Assembly (NCBI GenBank): GCA_949987565.1
Contig: OX465114.1
Location: 2,540,701-2,604,700 of the forward strand
Length of the DNA: 64,000 nt
Direction: 5' to 3'
DNA from: Luidia sarsii
Lineage: Eukaryota; Echinodermata; Asteroidea; Paxillosida; Luidiidae
How positions within the stretch are numbered: position 1 is the first letter of the stretch; each line of letters starts with the position of its first letter. Positions 1 through 11,900 of this stretch are shown one piece after another. Made by a program: the position numbers and the translations under genes. A model generated the notes under the pieces. It saw only the letters and a list, made by a program, of their open reading frames with translations. It was not told the DNA's origin and searched no databases.

Positions 1-99
1 TCTTAAACTGATTGCATCTGGAATTTACAGTGGTCACTCTATTCATTAGTACTCCGTCCGGTCCTTGATTGTCCGATTGTCCACGGTGGTCTCCACTCA

Positions 100-290
100 C
101 CTTATGGATGTCAGTCTACTCATTTTATGGCTGTTATTTCACTCATTTTGTCAGTACACTCATCTTTTGGCGATCAGTCCACTCATTTTGTGGCTGTCAG
201 TCCACTCATTATGTGGCTGTCTGTGCACTCATTTTGTGGCTGTCAGTACACTCATCTTTTGGCGATCAGTCCACTCATTTTGTGGTTTAA
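100..290. repeat. Degenerate 22-23 bp minisatellite
   Basis: Repeated CACTCATTTTGTGGCTGTCAG units with variants, about eight copies. The open frames here in all three plus-strand phases come from the repeat and contain no recognisable protein. Confidence 0.85.
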
Positions 291-299
291 AAGAAAACA

Positions 300-960
300 T
301 CACGGACTTTGTGCAACGAAAACATCCACCTTTCGGAGAGAACACAGCAGTACATCAGAACGGACTTGTCGTCCCTGAGAGAGTAACGAGGGGGGAGTCA
401 TCGCACTCACATGTTCACCCCAGTGACGCGAAGTAAATGTTCCGAGAGGAGACAATCCCTTACACTATAGTCCTCCTCTGACGTCGAGTGGGAAGGAGCA
501 AGATTGATCTCCGCTTCCGTCGTTTACCGTACCGTCCTCCGCGTCTCCAAGACGGTCGACTGTCTTCAGCAATCCCAGGGGTCTATTCGCATTGACCGAG
601 CGCGCCACTTGTCACTACACCCAAAGCACATGGACCTTCGTCGCATGGATGTGCTCGTAAACGTGGGCCTACATGTCCTGAATGGGCCTTGCGTATTCAG
701 CCACTGTAATGCGTGGGAGCAATCACGCATGCACACACGTGATGGACCGCGCAGTAGTTCCTTGAGTCCTGTAATATTATAATAACGCTACCCTCGGCTG
801 TACGGAATTGGATGCAGCATGTCTTGTTGACACAAAGTGAAGATTACAATCGAATTCAATTCAATCGCATTACTACAGCATATGGAAGTACATGTATGAA
901 AGTACACACAGGATGCTATTCTGTATAAACCCCTATACCTGTCATTATTTTTCCCGTGGT
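300..960. other. Unassigned sequence without recognisable gene
   Basis: Moderately CpG-rich, mostly unique sequence. Short open frames show no recognisable motif and no convincing exon borders. I see no RNA gene. Confidence 0.4.
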
Positions 961-1009
961 GTTTGAGTCAGCGATCAGACACAGACATTGCTTCTGAGGC
1001 CTTTGGAAA

Positions 1010-1165
1010 GTTTCGGAAAACCTTAATAAAACATTTTATTTTGGACAAAATAATGGCAAAGAAAACTTTGACTGGACTGGGATTTGAACCAGAGACCTCT
1101 GGTTTTGCATACAAGCGCTCTTATCATATATTAGATGGTGGTCTTCCCAAATAGTCAACCCATCT
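1010..1165 (-). mobile_element. tRNA-derived SINE, partial copy
   Basis: Reading the minus strand, a tRNA-like head with box A (TAGATGGTAAGAGCG-like, degenerate) and box B (GGTTCAAATCCC-like) is present. It is flanked by the SINE signature GACTATTTGGGAAGACCACC. The same element recurs at least a dozen times in this window. Confidence 0.7.
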
Positions 1166-1199
1166 TTTGTTTTGTTTGATGGACTAAAAAATCCTAATT

Positions 1200-2427
1200 A
1201 TATGATACAAACAACATCTATAATAGCCTAGAATCAGAGAGGTGGTGTACATAAAGATTTACGTAGCAAATTTAAGAAAATCTAGAATTTATTTTCGATC
1301 CTAAACCTGTCCATGACCTGTCTCAAAGGCAGAAAGCAGTTTCCAGCATGTTTGCAAAGAACGTTCAACTGAAGAAAACGAAGTGACTCCTTGTTGTTAT
1401 GCACTACGACCCCTTACAAGATGGAGGCCTTGAGCTTGGACATCGGGTTCCGTTCTTCATACACCCCTTAAGTCACACGGCATTCAAGAACAATCTTTCG
1501 ACAACAGAATTCTAGGCGTCTTAGATATAGATGTAGATGTGTGCATAGATTACATTGAGCAGGGCAAACCCCCATTGAATTGGATTCTAGGAGGATGCTC
1601 CGTATACTGTATTGGATAACAAGCCTTCAAATCAAGCGACATACCATATCCTAGAGGGTTTTGTCGGGGGTGTGTTAGGGACGAAGCTTGCAGCGGCAGC
1701 ATGCATGATCCAGGGATTCGTAAACAAAAGACAAAATATTGCCACCTGCTTACTGACTTCAGTAAGTAAAAAAAAAAGTCCAGCGCCTGACGTTTCGATC
1801 CTATCAGGACCTTTCTCAAAAGCAGAATGACAAGGACAGAATGGAGATGAGTAGAGTGATTAGGACATGGATGACAGACAGAGGACATATCGTCGCTGAT
1901 TTCACGAAAGGACGGGCATGTCCAGAACAAATGACTTTTTTTTCAATTCGGATTTTCTTTCACTAGTTTGCTTGAAGAAACTGCACTCTTACATTTTGTA
2001 ATATAATGGAGAAGAGTAGAGTGATTAGGACATGGATGACAGACAGAGGTAATAGGAGAAATCTTGTATAATTATAGGCAGACCATGGAGCTATAAACAG
2101 ACTAAGGTGAGATGAAAGGGAAGGATGGGGAATGGGGAAGTGCAAATATAACTGATTGATGTTTGTTTCGTTGCTGCATACTTAATGAGGCATTGTCATC
2201 CTCCTTCCAAGGATATTGGACTGCTATATCTGGAGTGTCGCTAAATCTCCTTACCTGAGAGAAACAAATTGCTCGTCATGAAATCGAATTATCCTCCAGA
2301 TTTCCTCGAACCGAATGCCGTGCCATTTGCGTGCGTGTTATTAATGGAAGCTGTGGTCGCCTGAACAGTGTGACGTTGTGGGTATAATGATTGAACAATG
2401 CGATTATTGATACAAATATCGTCTACT
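1200..2427. other. Intergenic, repeat fragments only
   Basis: Contains a minus-strand copy of the GAAACGTC hairpin element near 1770-1830 and a short direct repeat (GAGTAGAGTGATTAGGACATGG at about 1849 and 2013, with the adjoining ATGACAGACAGAGG). Nothing looks coding. Confidence 0.5.
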
Positions 2428-2503
2428 GGCGCCGTGGCTTATAGTTGGTTAAAGTGCCTGTCTAGTAAACAGGATATCCCCGGTTTAAATCCTGACAGTG
2501 CCT
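2428..2503 (+). pseudogene. tRNA-Thr pseudogene
   Basis: Same sequence as the intact tRNA-Thr(AGT) genes, including the anticodon region GTCTAGTAAACAGG. It carries a two-base insertion in the D arm (CTTATAGTTGG), a mutated T arm (GGTTTAAATCCTGACAG) and no T-run terminator, so it is probably dead. Confidence 0.8.
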
Positions 2504-2829
2504 TGCCTATTGTTGATAAAGATATCTGGGGTTAGGTTTTTCTGTAGTCCTATTTTTCCAAATTTTGCGAATTATTGGAAGGGATGGGATCAAAAAAACT
2601 AGGCTAACTAGGATCTGCGGGTGAGGGGTTCAACTCCTTCACAAGGCACAAAAAAATTCAAATAATCATGGTAGCCATTTCCTGATTATATCGTCATTAG
2701 ATTATTATCGTCATTAGAACTAAGTATCAGGATCTCTTGTCTTTGCGGGGATCATTAGAATTAATTGAATTGACGACTAATCTAATCCGATCTCAGCATT
2801 GCAAAAATACGACATAAAATTGTATAATT

Positions 2830-2975
2830 ATTGGAAGGTTTGCGGTGACACCATGTATAAGGTCTCTTAAAGAAGAGTTGTGGTTCTGAGTGGTAACTCG
2901 ACGTTTCCACCAGTATGCTCTGGCCACAAACATTCCTGTATTGATTAACCCACTATGCAAAGCCTTAAGTCTTAT
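2830..2975 (+). mobile_element. Copy of the GGTGACACCATGT element with hammerhead-like core
   Basis: Carries the family's markers in order: AGGTTTGCGGTGACACCATG, GGTCTCTT, GTGGTAACTCGACGTTT and CAGTATGCTCTGGCC, then CACTATGCAAAGCCTTAAG. Related copies lie near 14100, 25540, 43440 and 63220-63610. I infer a short retroelement; no protein is encoded. Confidence 0.6.
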
Positions 2976-4068
2976 TTTTTTTTCAAATTATGCATGGATG
3001 AATAATGACGCACCTCTCGCCATTGGTGACTCCAAAAGATTGGTAAATGTAGCACGAGAGAGATCGGTACGAGATCTTACCTAAACGTGCCGGCCTTGAA
3101 CGAAGGAGTGAACCTGCGAACCGCCATTGCTTCTCACAATGCCTAAATGGAAGATGGATACCACACAAATACGACGACTGCCTTACTTCGTGCACCACTC
3201 TTTAATACCCAGCATGTACACAATGGCTCTGCCTGCATTAACTCGCCATTGAAGCCCGACTAAGTGATTAATATTCACGTTGCCATAGTAGCTTTCACCA
3301 CAACACGTTTATTCTAAACACCACTTATACCGGGTGTAAAGGTTACTACTGAGAATGCATAGTCGTTGAAATAATGGAAGTTTGATAAGAAATATTATTT
3401 CTCAGGAAAACAAGAGGCAAAACATGCACTTGAATTCTGCCCTCTGGAGATAGGACGATAGGGAGACATGGTGTAATTCACTCACTGCATTTGTAGTTTG
3501 TTAATGTGGTGGCTTACTGGTTATGAACGTTGGGACAATAGGTCATGTCGGCTATAGATATTGAACACGTGCTTGTAAATATACATCCCTCCGATAAAGA
3601 GATGTGTTATTGTGTTTGCACGTGGGTGCTTGCACTTACATCACACAATGCTACTACACCCACCTTCCCTAACAAGATTATAGGGTATAGATATGATTCA
3701 GCCATCTTTCTGATCACGATCAGGACCTTTCTGAATTGAAGGCATAAGCTGTCATGTGGCTACATTGACCGCAATACCGAGGCCGTTAACTGGTACGGAA
3801 AAGTGGGAGGGGACAATTTGATAGGGAACGAAGTGGCCAAGGTCGGTAGGGATTTTGTTCATGTTCATGCTTGTAATAATGCCATGTTGGTGCATATTCA
3901 TGGTGTATTGTATCTACTTCAGAGGGTCTTCGTGGGTGAGAAAAAGTATGTCTTGTTCAATACTGTATGTTCATAGTTGCCTATAATGAATGTTTTTCCC
4001 CATAAGTGTTTTTCCTATCGTTCTTCTGATTCCAATAAGTGAAGGGACAAATGATATGATGTCCCCGT
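2976..4068. other. Unassigned intergenic sequence
   Basis: No tandem repeat, RNA gene or coding exon could be supported. Short frames on both strands have no recognisable domains. Confidence 0.4.
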
Positions 4069-4460
4069 AGAGCTCTATAAATGAACTAGAGTGCGCACTC
4101 ATCGCGTGACGCGTGCCGACAAGGGGACTGCGACGCCATTACCAAAGAGGGCAAATGCATGGATCTCTATGGGGCAAGCTAATCCCATTTTTTACAAAAG
4201 AAAGTAGGACATTAAAATTCGCCAATCCCTTGAGGTATTGATGGCCTTTCCTTTCATTACTAAAAACTATTTCTATAACAATTCAGTTTCCACATTCACA
4301 GCCTTTCGGCTATACCTTTCCCCATTCGTATTACGATTTCTACTGACATCCGGGCACTTCGAGCTGAAGTTGACCGCTTTGGTAATGGCGGATGCGCGTC
4401 CATGTCGGCACACGTTCGTACCGCGCGTTGATAGGGGAGTGCGTTTATTTATAGAGCTCT
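4069..4460. mobile_element. MITE with AGAGCTCTATA terminal inverted repeats
   Basis: Begins AGAGCTCTATAAATGAAC and ends in the inverse (TTATTTATAGAGCTCT). Further in, the left side carries the GCGCACTC and CGCGTGACGCGTGCCGAC blocks and the right side their imperfect inverse (GTCGGCACACG, GTACCGCGCG). A second copy at 10703-11366 is interrupted by another element. It has no coding capacity. Confidence 0.75.
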
Positions 4461-4469
4461 ATGACTGTC

Positions 4470-5030
4470 CCCTACTTTTGGAAAGTGAGGGTCGGTGTCC
4501 CAAGCCTGTTGACGTCCATGGGGAATGTAATAAATAGACGTGAACGACTGTACACGGGTGAAGTTGGTTACAGTGCCTCCCCAATAACTCCACCAGAGCC
4601 CTGGTTCTAATCTGGGCAGGGTCTTGCTGCTGTCAGCATAACTATATTATCTACAGTAATCACTAATTTCCCTGATCATTCGATATCAGATATGAGCTGT
4701 ACTGGGCATAGAATCCCTTGGTCACCGTAGTAATGCTGTTCGTCTTAGCCGTGAGAAAATGTGGATGAAGCGTCTTCGGACTATTCAACCACATGGTCTC
4801 AACATCCAGGAGGGTTATGACTATAACACCAAGCAGCATTCTGATAATCCCTCTTTTGTGTTCACTCCTTCACATTTCTCTCTTTGATCTTTCACCTCTT
4901 CTCACTAATCCCTATCCTACTCCTTGCCCTTCCCTTTGATCTCACCCTATCCGCTTTACTCTTTGTCCTTTGTTTCTCATCCGTGTCCTTCTTACTCTCT
5001 TCCCCCTTCCTTCGTGTACATGTATCTGTC
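4470..5030. other. Unassigned sequence with pyrimidine-rich stretch
   Basis: Bases 4850-5030 are strongly C/T-rich (runs of CCTTT and CTCTT). No splice-bounded exon or RNA gene was found. Confidence 0.4.
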
Positions 5031-5034
5031 TTGT

Positions 5035-5256
5035 CCTTGTCGCTCTGCCTTTGAGAAAGGTCCTGCTAGGAACGAAACGTCAGGCCCACTAAATTTTAAG
5101 ATTAGCATTTTGGTAATTTTAGTCAGTAAGCATGCAGTTTGGAACATTTTTGTATATCACTTAAAGTTTGTTATGTGTTAGTTTTTCGTTTGGTCCCTTG
5201 TCATTCTGCCTTTGAGAAAGGTCCTGCTAGGATCGAAACGTCAGGCCCTCCTCATT
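5035..5256 (+). mobile_element. Two tandem copies of the GAAACGTC hairpin element
   Basis: Two copies of TTTGAGAAAGGTCCTGCTAG followed by GATCGAAACGTCAGGCCC (the first copy has GAAC). The first continues with TTTTGGTAATTTTAGTCAG and GTATATCACTT, the usual tail of the family. TCCT-GCT-AGGA forms a small hairpin directly before GAAACGTC. Confidence 0.75.
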
Positions 5257-5259
5257 TCT

Positions 5260-5789
5260 GACGTAACTATTATCATCAACCTTTCTCATGGCAATCGATT
5301 TGAGCCACGTGCTCATCCTAAACAAACTGCCAAGAACTGATTGTAAAGAACCTTCACTTTCTGTTCAACAGAACCCGCATTAAATATGCCTTCATCACCT
5401 TCGTACGGTCATGGCACACGGATGTACATGTACATGTATATTGTCAGATCCCTTTATACTACAGCAGGCGAACATAACATCGATAGCGTAGTGGTAACAG
5501 CTGGGACTGTGTTAGCTTGTAATGAAAAAAAATTGAAAATACATATTCATGCGTGGTATAATATTCATGCGTGGTATAATTTGTTTTTGAGATTATATAT
5601 AGTATACGATAGTGCTCAGTCAGTTCAGTGTATTATACTAGTAAGCCTACTAGTACATGTAGTACAGCCCTTTTATCAGACTTTTAACCGAAGGTCAATT
5701 GATGTAACTTCCTTATCAGGTAGTCAACTTCCAACTCCCTGTCTGTAGTCTGTGGTTATGATTGCTAGTTTTCTCAATAGCAATCGTGT
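5260..5789. other. Unassigned sequence upstream of tRNA-Thr
   Basis: A/T-rich sequence containing a short exact duplication (ATTCATGCGTGGTATAAT twice, 5546-5581). Nothing coding is evident. Confidence 0.4.
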
Positions 5790-5863
5790 GGCGCCGTGGC
5801 TTAGTTGGTTAAAGCGCCTGTCTAGTAAACAGGAGATCCCCGGTTCGAATCCGGGCGGTGCCT
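5790..5863 (+). tRNA. tRNA-Thr (AGT)
   Basis: Full cloverleaf of 74 nt. The acceptor stem GGCGCCG pairs with CGGTGCC, and the anticodon stem CCTGT/ACAGG encloses loop CTAGTAA with anticodon AGT. The T arm has CCGGTTCGAATCCGG. A TTTTT terminator follows at once. The sequence just upstream (AATCGTGT) is shared by the minus-strand copies elsewhere in the window. It reads Thr codons. Confidence 0.95.
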
Positions 5864-6089
5864 TTTTATATTCAAGGAATCTGAAATATTTTTTCTAACA
5901 CTGTTTACTTATTTCAAAACATTTGATTTCTCTTACTGAAGATGAATAACCCATTACAACTTGAACCCAACCTTTTTTTCATAAGCACCAATGGGTATTT
6001 ACAGATAATCATACATTGAGGAAACCCAGTCATACGATTCTACCTATCCGTTTGTTATGCCCAAATTACTTTATGTTATAAGCAAGTAT

Positions 6090-6175
6090 TTGAAACTTAA
6101 CCACGTATCAGTGGGTAGAGCATCGAGCTTTCAATCTCATGGTGCGGGGTTCAAGTCCGCTCTTTGTCATTGTAG
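6090..6175 (+). pseudogene. tRNA-like sequence, degenerate
   Basis: Has a D-arm/box A-like segment (TCAGTGGGTAGAGCA) and a box B-like segment (GGGTTCAAGTCC) at tRNA spacing, but the acceptor and anticodon stems do not pair properly. Probably an old tRNA or SINE fragment. Confidence 0.45.
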
Positions 6176-6779
6176 CCTGGTCGAAGCATTCTGTCTACTC
6201 TTATTTTATCAGACTCAACCGCTCAGATTGTTCTTTCATTTTGTAGAATCGTCGGGTATTGATATAATTACGCCCAAGCAAAATTGGCGTTTACATCGAC
6301 TGATATAAAGCGCCCGATGGCCTTCCGAAATCCCCAAATCCCCGTCTGTAATTTTTTGATATCGATTTTAGAAGAATTGCGCTTGAGCGCGTACGACGAT
6401 TGTACGATTAGTATACGCGTCCCGGCTAATTACGAGCTGTTTTCAACCAGGGATACAAAGCAAAAAAATCAATTAACCCTTTTCACGGACAATGGACGAC
6501 AGACCCCGAGTCGTGGGAAATTATCAGTTCCGACAGCAATTCAGAAACAAGCAGTGTTCTAAAACCAAGGCATTATACTCTGATCCGAATAACCAATTTA
6601 TAAAGCAGCGAGTATAGGCCTGCCTATATCAAGTGCGTTCTGACATCACTGCCGGTGATTTCAAAATCGGGACACGCCGGATTGCCAGGGATTCGATTGA
6701 AAAGCAAAGAAATGGTCCGACCAAGTGCGAATGAGGGAACGTGATTCTAGATATTGCATCTGGTCCCCGTCATTCGGAG

Positions 6780-8873
6780 ATGAAGTCACCGGTGGTCATC
6801 GCCTGGGGTTTGATGGTGGCCGCGGTGGGGTGGACAGCGGCATCGCCCGACATTGTGTCCGAATGGCAAAGGTATACGCGTTGCTTTATATAGTATACGA
6901 AGATTCATAACACATTATTAGAAGGGCCTGACGTTTTTATCCTTGCAGGACCTTTCTCAAAGGCAGAAGAATTAGAAGAATGAAAAGTGTATATAATGTG
7001 TAGTAATGAATTAGAGAAATATACAAAAATGTTGCAAATTGCTTACCGACTAAATTTACCAAAGTGCCATTCTCACACTTTAGTGCCGGCCTGACGTTTT
7101 GATCCTAGCACGACCTTTCTCAACGGCAGAGTGGTTACCCTGCCTTTGAGAAAGGTCCTGCTAGGATCGAAACCTCAGGCCCACTAAATAAACATGTAGT
7201 AGATAAAATACGTAATTGTGCAGACATTAATGTTTCTGTGTGGGGAAAAAAGTATGGGGAAATTTAAATTTTGGAGAAAAGAGTAAAGAAATAATTTACC
7301 CCACTGATCTAAACGATTTTTCGTAACAATTCGTTGAATGCTGCATTTTCACGAAATAAATGAAGCGGTTTTTCACAGTTTTCTCGTGACTCAGTTGGCG
7401 GATTTAGCTGAATTTATTGTTCACATGTGTGCTATTTCATGCATTGTGTTGGACCAGACAACGTATGGATGCTATTCTTTGACCTCGACCAATGTTGGGT
7501 TGTCCAGGATGAAAGAACCAGAGACAAAGCCGTAGCGTGAGCCTATATTGCAAAAGGGCCTTGATTTCAAAGACTGGTTTGTTTCGTTGACAGCTATGGC
7601 GGAGACATGGAGGTGGCAGCCTCATCGTCTATCATGGTTTTCTGTTCCTGTGATGTCCACGATGGGATGTGCAACATCACCATGGCGGGTAATGGGAAAC
7701 ATCCAAAACAGATTTGAGTCAGATTTGATTCCCTGTTTGTTGGATTTCCTAGATTTGTTTGATTCTGAGTGGCGTCCACATCACTCTGGCAAAAGACTAG
7801 CTGATTTTCCCCAAATTGTTCACAAATTTCAAGCCTGTTTGTCTCTTTTACTGGAATTAAAAAAAACTCCATCCACTTTGTGTGATTGATCCACGAAGTG
7901 CTGTAGCCAGGTTTGTAACAATTGGTTGTTTGCATCTGAATGGAAGCAGGGGTGTGATCCCTGGAGATATACAGCAGTTAATGGTTGAATTGCTTCTGAC
8001 TGGCGCCCCACCCCGGCAAAGACTAGTTGACTATTTGAAGACCGCCATAAGGGCTGGATAGCTCAGATGGAAGAGCACCTTTATGCACAACCAGAGGTCT
8101 TGGGTTTAAGTTCTGGCCGGATCAAAGTTTTCTTGGGCATTTTTTTTCTCGAAATTATTCACAAAAGTTCCCGTCAGTTTTCATTTTTTATTTATTTGAT
8201 TTTAAAAACAAAATCAAAAACGTGTGAGGTAAAAAAGGCACCGCCCGGATTCGAACCGGGGATCTCCTGTTTACTAGACAGGCGCTTTAACCAACTAAGC
8301 CACGGCGCCACACGATTAGTTCATTAAAACCTTATCATCATAAATCGCAAGTCCAAATTTTTGAGAGCGGGAGAGAGAGATGTTAACAAAGATACACACA
8401 ACAGCAAAGAGCCACGAACCCTTTATAGCATTGCAGGGTGGATACAGTATTAATGTTGTATAGGTTTGCCAATACAAAGAATGAAGTGTTACTTTGAGCC
8501 AGAGCCAGCATCGCTACCGGAACGTTGAGTTTATACACATCGGTTCTTCTCAAAACCGCACGTCTTCTTATGGCGTATGAGACATGCAGTAAATAGGGTT
8601 GAGGTTAGGGGTACGGTTATGGACAGGGTTATAGTGTAGAGTTATTGTTTGGGTTTGGGGTAGGGTTCGAGTTATGGACAGGGTTAGTATTAGGATTAGG
8701 GTTATGGTTTGGGTTAGGGTTCGGGTTATGGACAGGGTTAGTTTTAGGGTTATGGTTATGGTTACGGTTATGGTTAGGTTATTGTCAGGGTTGGGGTTAG
8801 GGTCACGGTAAGGGTTTGGGTTTAGGGTTAGGGTTTAGGGTTAGGGTTTAGGGTTAGGGTTTAGGGTTAGGGT

Positions 8874-8906
<33 letters not shown>

Positions 8907-8938
8907 TAGGGTTTAGGGTTAGGGTTTAGGGTTAGGGT

Positions 8939-8984
<46 letters not shown>

Positions 8985-11900
8985 TAGGGTTAGGGTTTAG
9001 GGATAGGGTTTAGGGTTAGGGTTTAGGGTTTTTTATTGAGCAAAAACTACTCAAAACCAAATCCCGTACCCTAACCCTACCCTAACAATGTGTTGTTGTT
9101 TTCTGACAGCCCAGATAAGTTTGGACGATGAGCATGGATGCCACTCAGTGTGTGGGGATAGGATGGCTTGTGCCTACTGCCATGAACCAATGTGCGCATG
9201 CTCACCTCAGAAGGTCGACTCGTACCGACTCTGTCTATCAGGCAACAGGTGAGGTCATAACTATGATGGGTCAAGATCGACAGTTCGACATGGTGGGTGC
9301 ATGATCGACAGTTCGACAAGGTGCCAAAATGATGTCAGGGTTCATAATCATAAATTCACAATGACTGGCCTCTAATATCGGGAAAAACAGCCATTGGTGT
9401 TGACAAAATGGCAGTTTGTGTCGACATAGATTATTGCAGTGTCGACACGGCGATCTTCAATGTCGACACTATTTATATTAATGCCTTACTGATTTTGCAA
9501 CCAACATATGAGCCGACAGATTGACAATGACGGGACCAACCGACCAACGACAATTGAAAAAAATTGACAATTGACAATTGGAAATCTAAGAAGACGCTTA
9601 CAATTTGGTTTAATAGAGAACCATGCCAAGGATGTGTCTATATTCTGCGTCGAAATGAATTGAATATTCTACCCTTAACAACATGGTTTTACCCAATGCT
9701 TTTCCAAAACCTGTGTCAATCTTTCTTGTTTACGTTTGATTATTTGTTACAGAGCCGATCTATTACAGTGCAGCCACGTTACCTGTACACCGGAGCTGAA
9801 CATGAATTGTGCGTGCGATATCAAAATCACTGGATCGGATGCGTGAGTTTCGTACTTGCATTTGCCCTAAGCATGCATGGATTATTCCTCCATGCTCTAA
9901 CCAAGCTGCCAGGAATAGCATGTTTGTATCTGAACAACTAATGCATATGAACAACTAATGCATGCAACTAATGCATATTGACTATGCCGAGTAAGGCCTA
10001 TAGATTCACTGGAAAAACGAACTGCGACTCATGCATTTCTGCAATGGCACTTTATTATTTTTTGTCCCAGAATCATGAACACTTGATTTGAGGCACCTAT
10101 ACTGTACTACATGTACATGGAGTACTGTAGCTCAAGCTCATGGGGCATTGCAGTCACTTCAGCAAAAATCGGATGAGGTGCATGAAGTGCTTCATGCGCA
10201 AGAATATCTCCCTATTTATTGTACCCCAAGCACATGGAGTGAAAGTGAGCATCACCTCGTGCGCATGTATCGTGCACCATGTGCCTCAACATACTTCATC
10301 CATGTGCATGATGTGAGCACCGTTTTTACAGTCACATGCATGTTTTGGCTGCCCACCGGCACACTCAGATCATACGGCATGCACGTTGTTATGTGTGGCT
10401 ATTGTATCACCGTACTGCAGCAGACGTTTTGAAAACCGCCCTCTGTGTTGTCAGACTTTTAACTCGTACGTGGTCAGACTGTATTTATTGGCTCTTGGCT
10501 ATAAGCGTTAATACAAAAACTGTTGAAAACTGTAATTCAATGAGGTCATCAGGCACCGGGCAAAGCACTGAGCTCTCAGTGTTTATCACTTCGAGCAAGG
10601 GCAAAACTTCATTGAATTACTGTACATTCTCCTCGACGCAAACATCATGTTATATCTACGATGTTGCAAACTGCTCACTGACTAAAAATGACCTGCAATC
10701 ACAAAGCTCTATAAATAAACTAGAGTGCGCACTCATCGCGTGATGCGTGCCGACAAGGGGACTGCGACGCCATTACCAAAGAGGGCAAATGCATGGATCT
10801 CTATGGGGCAAACTAATCCCAATTTTTTACAAAAGAAAGTAGGACATTAAAATTCGCCAATTCCATGTGGTATTGATGGCCTTTCCTTTCATTACTAAAA
10901 ATCATTTCTATAACATTTGTGACCCGGCACAACGAGGAATTTCCCACCAGAACACTTTTCGAGTAAACGACGCCTGAAGCTAAAGTATCTTCACAATTCG
11001 ATTGCAAATAAAGAGATATATATATATATATATATATATTTAGAAATATTAAGTATTAGAGGATATTACATTTTGATATCATTTAAAAGCTAATGGTATA
11101 CTCTTTCACATCATTAGAAAATCTCAAAATCTCAGAAGTGGGGGTTATTCCTTATTATGCTGTGCCGGGTCACATTTTAGTTTCCGCATTTACAACCTTT
11201 CGACTATACCTTTCCCCATTCATATTACGCGCGATTGCTACTGACATCCGGGCACTTCGAGCTGAAGTTGACCTCTTCGGCAATGGCGGATGCGCGTCCA
11301 TGTCGGCACACGTTCGTACCGCGCGTTGATAGGGGAGTGCGCACTGTAGTTTATTCATAGAGCTCTATGCCTGCAATACATAAATCTCAAAAGTTAAAGG
11401 GCCTGACGTTTCGATCCAATAGCAGGACCTTTCTCAAAGGCAAAGCCATTGAGAAAGGTCCTGCTATAGGATCGAAACGTCAGGCCCTTTAACTTTTGAT
11501 ATTTATGTATTGACGTGCGTTGTATTCCTCTGTACTCGAAGGACATCCCATTCTTCCCAGACGGCCAGACCGCCTAAGCATCCATCTTCTACAGAGGACA
11601 GTGCGTTCCATGACGGCTTGGTGACTGGCCTAGGCGTGGGCGGATTCGTCCTCTTCCTTCTCGTCTTACTCTCCATCATCGTGGCTGCTTGCCATCTTAA
11701 GAGACGTGCGGCCGTCAGCACATCGTAAGACATCTCCCAGTCCTTGATACGGGTCATTCTTAGGCCCAATACAACATTGGGAAGATCGGAAAACATCCAT
11801 GTCCACAGATTTCATTATAATGTACATAGTTTGTAGATAGTCATGATTGAATCCTCATGTTGAAATCTTACGGTCTGGGATGCTGTACTTCTCGAGAAAT

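Noticed and set aside
7338..7535. 65-codon plus-strand frame near the receptor-like gene
   Set aside because: It lies within the truncated TTAA MITE copy; the same sequence recurs in unrelated introns.
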